The translations under genes were made by a program, and so were the position numbers. Positions 61,373 to 64,000 of a stretch of 64,000 nt of DNA are shown here, piece after piece; the first letter of the stretch is position 1, and each line of letters begins with the position of its first letter. This DNA is from Pseudarthrobacter psychrotolerans (lineage in GTDB: Bacteria; Actinomycetota; Actinomycetes; Actinomycetales; Micrococcaceae). The notes below the pieces were generated by a model. The model was given only the letters and a program-made list of their open reading frames with translations, did no database searches and was not told where the DNA came from. The DNA lies in the NCBI RefSeq assembly GCF_009911795.1, contig NZ_CP047898.1, positions 1,798,001 through 1,862,000 on the forward strand, given 5' to 3'.

Positions 61373-62227
61373 TCAGGACCGCTCTGTCAGTTCGCGTTCA
61401 GTAGCCACATCGAACTCCGCTTTGGGCCATTCCAGTTTCATGTCTGACAGGGCCGCCAACACCAGTTGCTGGACGGCGATCCTGGCAAACCACTTCTTGT
61501 TGGCCGGGACTACGTGCCAGGGGGCCAGCTCACTGTTGGTGTTCTCGAAGGCAGCCTGGTAGGCATCCATGTAATCGCCCCAGAAGGCCCGTTCCTTCAG
61601 GTCGGCGCTGCTGTACTTCCAGTGTTTGGCCGGGTTGTCCAGCCTGGCCAGGAGCCGTGACTTCTGTTCATCCTTGCTGATGTTGAGCATCACTTTAATG
61701 ATTTTGGTTCCGGCATCGGTCTGACGCGCCTCGAACTCATTGATGGCCCGGTAGCGGCGCTTGAGTTCGTCGGGCGTCGCCCAGTTGTGGACTCTGTGGA
61801 TCAGGACGTCCTCATAGTGCGAGCGGTCGAAGATCCCCACCATGCCCGCCGCCGGGACAGCCTTCTCGATCCGCCAGAGGAAGTCGTAGGATTTTTCCTC
61901 GTCAGTGGGGGCCTTGAAGGCCTTGAACTGGACACCCTGCGGATCCATGGTGGCCATGACATGGTTGACGATCCCACCCTTGCCTGCCGTGTCCATGGCC
62001 TGCAGGACCAGGAGGATCCGCTTCTTCCCGCCGAAACGGGACTCCGCGAAGAGCCTCTCCTGCAGCTCGGCCAGTTTCCCGTCCAGGTCCGCCAACAGGG
62101 CCTGGCCGTCGGCCTTGTTGCCGGCGTAGCCGGGGGTGGCATCCGGGTCAACATCCGCCAGGGCGAAGCCGTCCCCCACCTTCAGCGTTTGGGACGGGTG
62201 CTGCTTGAACTCAACCAGGCCGGCCAT
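61373..62227 (-). CDS. PPK2-family polyphosphate kinase
   Basis: 284 residues. Walker A LVLQAMDTAGKGGIVNHV, lid and acceptor motifs FKAPTDEEKSYDFLWRI, Walker B GMVGIFDRSHYEDVLIHRVH, then INEFEARQTDAGTKIIKVMLNISKDEQKSRLLARLDNPAKHWKYS. Transfers phosphate between polyphosphate and nucleoside mono- or diphosphates. Single-domain class I/III size. Its start follows the aminotransferase stop by about 50 bases, same strand. Confidence 0.93.
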   Translation of the reverse strand: MAGLVEFKQHPSQTLKVGDGFALADVDPDATPGYAGNKADGQALLADLDGKLAELQERLFAESRFGGKKRILLVLQAMDTAGKGGIVNHVMATMDPQGVQFKAFKAPTDEEKSYDFLWRIEKAVPAAGMVGIFDRSHYEDVLIHRVHNWATPDELKRRYRAINEFEARQTDAGTKIIKVMLNISKDEQKSRLLARLDNPAKHWKYSSADLKERAFWGDYMDAYQAAFENTNSELAPWHVVPANKKWFARIAVQQLVLAALSDMKLEWPKAEFDVATERELTERS

Positions 62228-62276
62228 GGCGTTCCTTTGTCCGCAGTTACCGCGCCGAAAGACGCGTCACAACAGG

Positions 62277-63497
62277 CTAGTTCCCTTTGTACCTGCTCAG
62301 GAAGTCCCCCATGCGGTTGATGGCCTCCTCGAGGTCCTTCACCAGCGGCAGGGTGACCATCCGGAAGTGGTCGGGGCGGACCCAGTTGAAGGCCCGGCCG
62401 TGGGAGACCAGGATTTTCTGCTCGCGCAGCAGGTCCAAAACGAATTTCTCGTCGTCGCGGATGTGGAATACCTCGGGATCGAGCTTCGGGAAGAGGTACA
62501 TAGCGCCCCGCGCCTGCTGCGTGCTGACGCCGGGAATGGCGTTGAGCATGTCGTAGGCTTTGTTCCGCTGTTCCAACAGCCGTCCGCCGGGCAGGATCAG
62601 GTCGTTGATGCTCTGGTAGCCGCCGAGAGCCGTCTGGATGGCATGTTGGGCAGGGACGTTGGCGCACAGGCGCATATTGGCGAGCAGGCTGATGCCCTCA
62701 AGGTAGTCCGCTGCGTCCTTTTTCGGCCCGGAAATGGCCATCCAACCCGCCCGGTAGCCGCAGACGCGGTAGGCCTTGGACAGCCCACTGAAGGTGAGGC
62801 AAAGGACGTCGTCGCCCGTAAGCGCGGCCATGTTGATGTGCACGGCGTCTTCGTACAGGATCTTTTCGTAGATTTCATCCGCGAAAAGGATCAGGCCGTG
62901 CTTTTCGGCCAGGGCCACGATCTTCGTCAGCGTCTCTTCCGGATAGACCGCGCCCGTGGGGTTGTTGGGGTTGATCACCACAATGCCCTTGGTGCGGGGC
63001 GTGATCTTGGCTTCAAGATCCTCAAGGTCCGGCTGCCAGCCTGATTCCTCATCGCAGAGGTAGTGCACGGGCTTGCCGCTGGCCAGGGCCACCGAAGCGG
63101 TCCACAGCGGGTAGTCCGGTGTGGGGATCAGCACCTCATCGCCGTCGTTGAGCAGCGCCATGAGGGACATGGTGATGAGTTCGCTCACGCCGTTGCCCAG
63201 GTAGATGTCGTCCACATGGATGTTCTGGATTCCGCGGGTCTGGTAGTACTGGGAGACGGCGGTCCGGGCCGAGAAGATGCCCCGGGAGTCGCTGTAACCC
63301 TGGGCATGGGGCAGGTGGCGGATCATGTCCACCAGAATGGCGTCCGGGGCTTCAAATCCAAACGGCGCCGGGTTTCCGATGTTCAGTTTGAGGATCCGGT
63401 GACCCTCCGCCTCCATCTGCTGGGCGGCCTGAAGGATCGGTCCACGGATGTCGTATAGGACGTTGTGAAGCTTGGTGGACTGCTTGAATTCTGCCAT
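62277..63497 (-). CDS. PLP-dependent aminotransferase (AlaA type)
   Basis: 406 residues, fold-type I. INPNNPTGAVYP, FADEIYEKILYED and SGLSKAYRVCGYRAGW with the PLP lysine Lys241; N-terminal LNIGNPAPFGFEAPD and YSDSRGIFSAR. Closest in pattern to AlaA/glutamate-pyruvate aminotransferases of actinobacteria. Upstream of a strong hairpin that separates it from the ProX-like gene. Confidence 0.93.
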   Translation of the reverse strand: MAEFKQSTKLHNVLYDIRGPILQAAQQMEAEGHRILKLNIGNPAPFGFEAPDAILVDMIRHLPHAQGYSDSRGIFSARTAVSQYYQTRGIQNIHVDDIYLGNGVSELITMSLMALLNDGDEVLIPTPDYPLWTASVALASGKPVHYLCDEESGWQPDLEDLEAKITPRTKGIVVINPNNPTGAVYPEETLTKIVALAEKHGLILFADEIYEKILYEDAVHINMAALTGDDVLCLTFSGLSKAYRVCGYRAGWMAISGPKKDAADYLEGISLLANMRLCANVPAQHAIQTALGGYQSINDLILPGGRLLEQRNKAYDMLNAIPGVSTQQARGAMYLFPKLDPEVFHIRDDEKFVLDLLREQKILVSHGRAFNWVRPDHFRMVTLPLVKDLEEAINRMGDFLSRYKGN

Positions 63498-63562
63498 TCA
63501 TCAAATATGCCATATGACGGATGTACTTCTGTTGAGACCTCAGACACAGAAGTGTAGAGAGC

Positions 63563-63611
63563 GCACGACGGCGGCTGCCGGCCCGTGTGGGTCCGGCAGC
63601 CGCCGTCGTGC
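63563..63611 (-). terminator. 19-bp perfect hairpin after the ProX-like gene
   Basis: Arms 63563-63581 and 63593-63611 are exact complements (GCACGACGGCGGCTGCCGG) with an 11-base loop. It lies 22 bases past the stop of the ProX-like gene and upstream of the aminotransferase start. Confidence 0.88.
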
Positions 63612-63632
63612 TTTGCGTTGTGGAGTCAGGTG

Positions 63633-64000
63633 TTACTTGACGATGCCCTTGTCCTTGAGCCAGGTGGCCGCTGCGTCTTTCGCGTTTTGCTTCTGGCTGC
63701 CGCTGACTGCGCGGTTGAGGTTGACCAGGTCGTCGGTGGTCAGGATCTTCGATACGGCGTTGAGCGCGTCCTTGGCCTTGTCGGTCATCTTTGCCTTGTT
63801 GTAGAGCGGCAGGACCTGCTGGGCCTTGAAGTTGTTCTTGGGATCCGCCAGCACCACCAGGTCGTTGTCCGCGATGGACGGCGTGGTGGTGTAGATGTCA
63901 GCGACCTGGACGTCGTCGGTCAGCAGTGCCTGCAGGGTCAGGTTGCCGCCGCCGTCGCTGAACGGTTTGAGCGCCTTGAGTTCACAGCCGTACTTGGCCT
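63633..64000 (-). CDS. ABC transporter substrate-binding protein, ProX/OpuBC type (partial)
   Basis: The C-terminal ~121 residues are in the window; the start is beyond the right edge. LKALKPFSDGGGNLTLQALL, DVQVADIYTTTPSIADNDLVVL and LADPKNNFKAQQVLPLYNKA are typical of the OpuAC substrate-binding domain for glycine betaine, choline or carnitine. The end (NAKDAAATWLKDKGIVK) is complete. Permease and ATPase genes should lie upstream, outside the window. Confidence 0.88.
   Translation of the reverse strand, partial: AKYGCELKALKPFSDGGGNLTLQALLTDDVQVADIYTTTPSIADNDLVVLADPKNNFKAQQVLPLYNKAKMTDKAKDALNAVSKILTTDDLVNLNRAVSGSQKQNAKDAAATWLKDKGIVK

Overview
The window is high-GC DNA from an actinobacterium, most likely a Micrococcaceae member of the Arthrobacter/Pseudarthrobacter type. 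That placement rests on codon use, on the stress-gene set (Asp23-like, CsbD, PRC-barrel, DUF4193) and on the housekeeping block at the right end (ychF, rmuC, ispH, xseA, xseB, PPK2, aminotransferase, ProX-like protein). No tRNA, rRNA or CRISPR array was seen. About 55-64 kb looks like stable chromosome. About 1-55 kb is an accessory or genome-plasticity region with many insertion sequences, gene remnants and frameshifted genes.

Layout: 0-11.2 kb holds small stress and envelope genes: an Asp23/DUF2273/DUF6286-type operon, a PRC-barrel protein, a universal stress protein, a SipW-type secretion operon (exported TasA/CalY-like protein, ER-type signal peptidase, LamG protein), CsbD, a GAF-ANTAR regulator, a YegP-like protein and a cold shock protein. 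11.2-15 kb holds an SDR remnant and a TetR gene facing a three-gene membrane operon across a perfect palindromic operator. 15.6-19.5 kb is a tightly coupled five-gene operon (DoxX-like, small membrane protein, acyl-CoA-dehydrogenase-fold flavoprotein, cytosolic PhnD/SsuA-like protein, radical SAM protein). 19.6-27 kb holds a GH15 glycosidase, a VTT-family gene broken by a miniature IS1595-like element, and an MFS pump / rifampicin-phosphotransferase-like / TetR operon. 27-35.8 kb holds decayed repeats, a CBS plus SLC13-type permease pair, a FAD monooxygenase, a complete IS701 element, and a methyltransferase / MerA-like flavoprotein / thioredoxin-like / zinc-ribbon cluster. 36-45.3 kb holds DUF2254, a CPA1 antiporter, a complete IS21 element, DUF4193 and two lipoproteins. 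45.4-48.3 kb is an integrase remnant cut off by an ISL3 element that is itself split by an IS3-family element.

48.3-54.7 kb, next to that IS nest, is the most interesting region. Three coupled minus-strand genes encode a small middle-component-like protein, a Rad50/SMC-like ATPase with a zinc hook, and a large protein ending in a PD-(D/E)xK nuclease. Downstream lie a decayed unknown gene and an OST-HTH/LOTUS-like gene clipped by the ISL3 element. The arrangement resembles the ABC-three-component / Lamassu class of anti-phage systems.

Single-base indels, several at G/C runs, interrupt at least eight otherwise recognisable genes, all left of 55 kb. They may be real decay or assembly error, and raw reads would decide.
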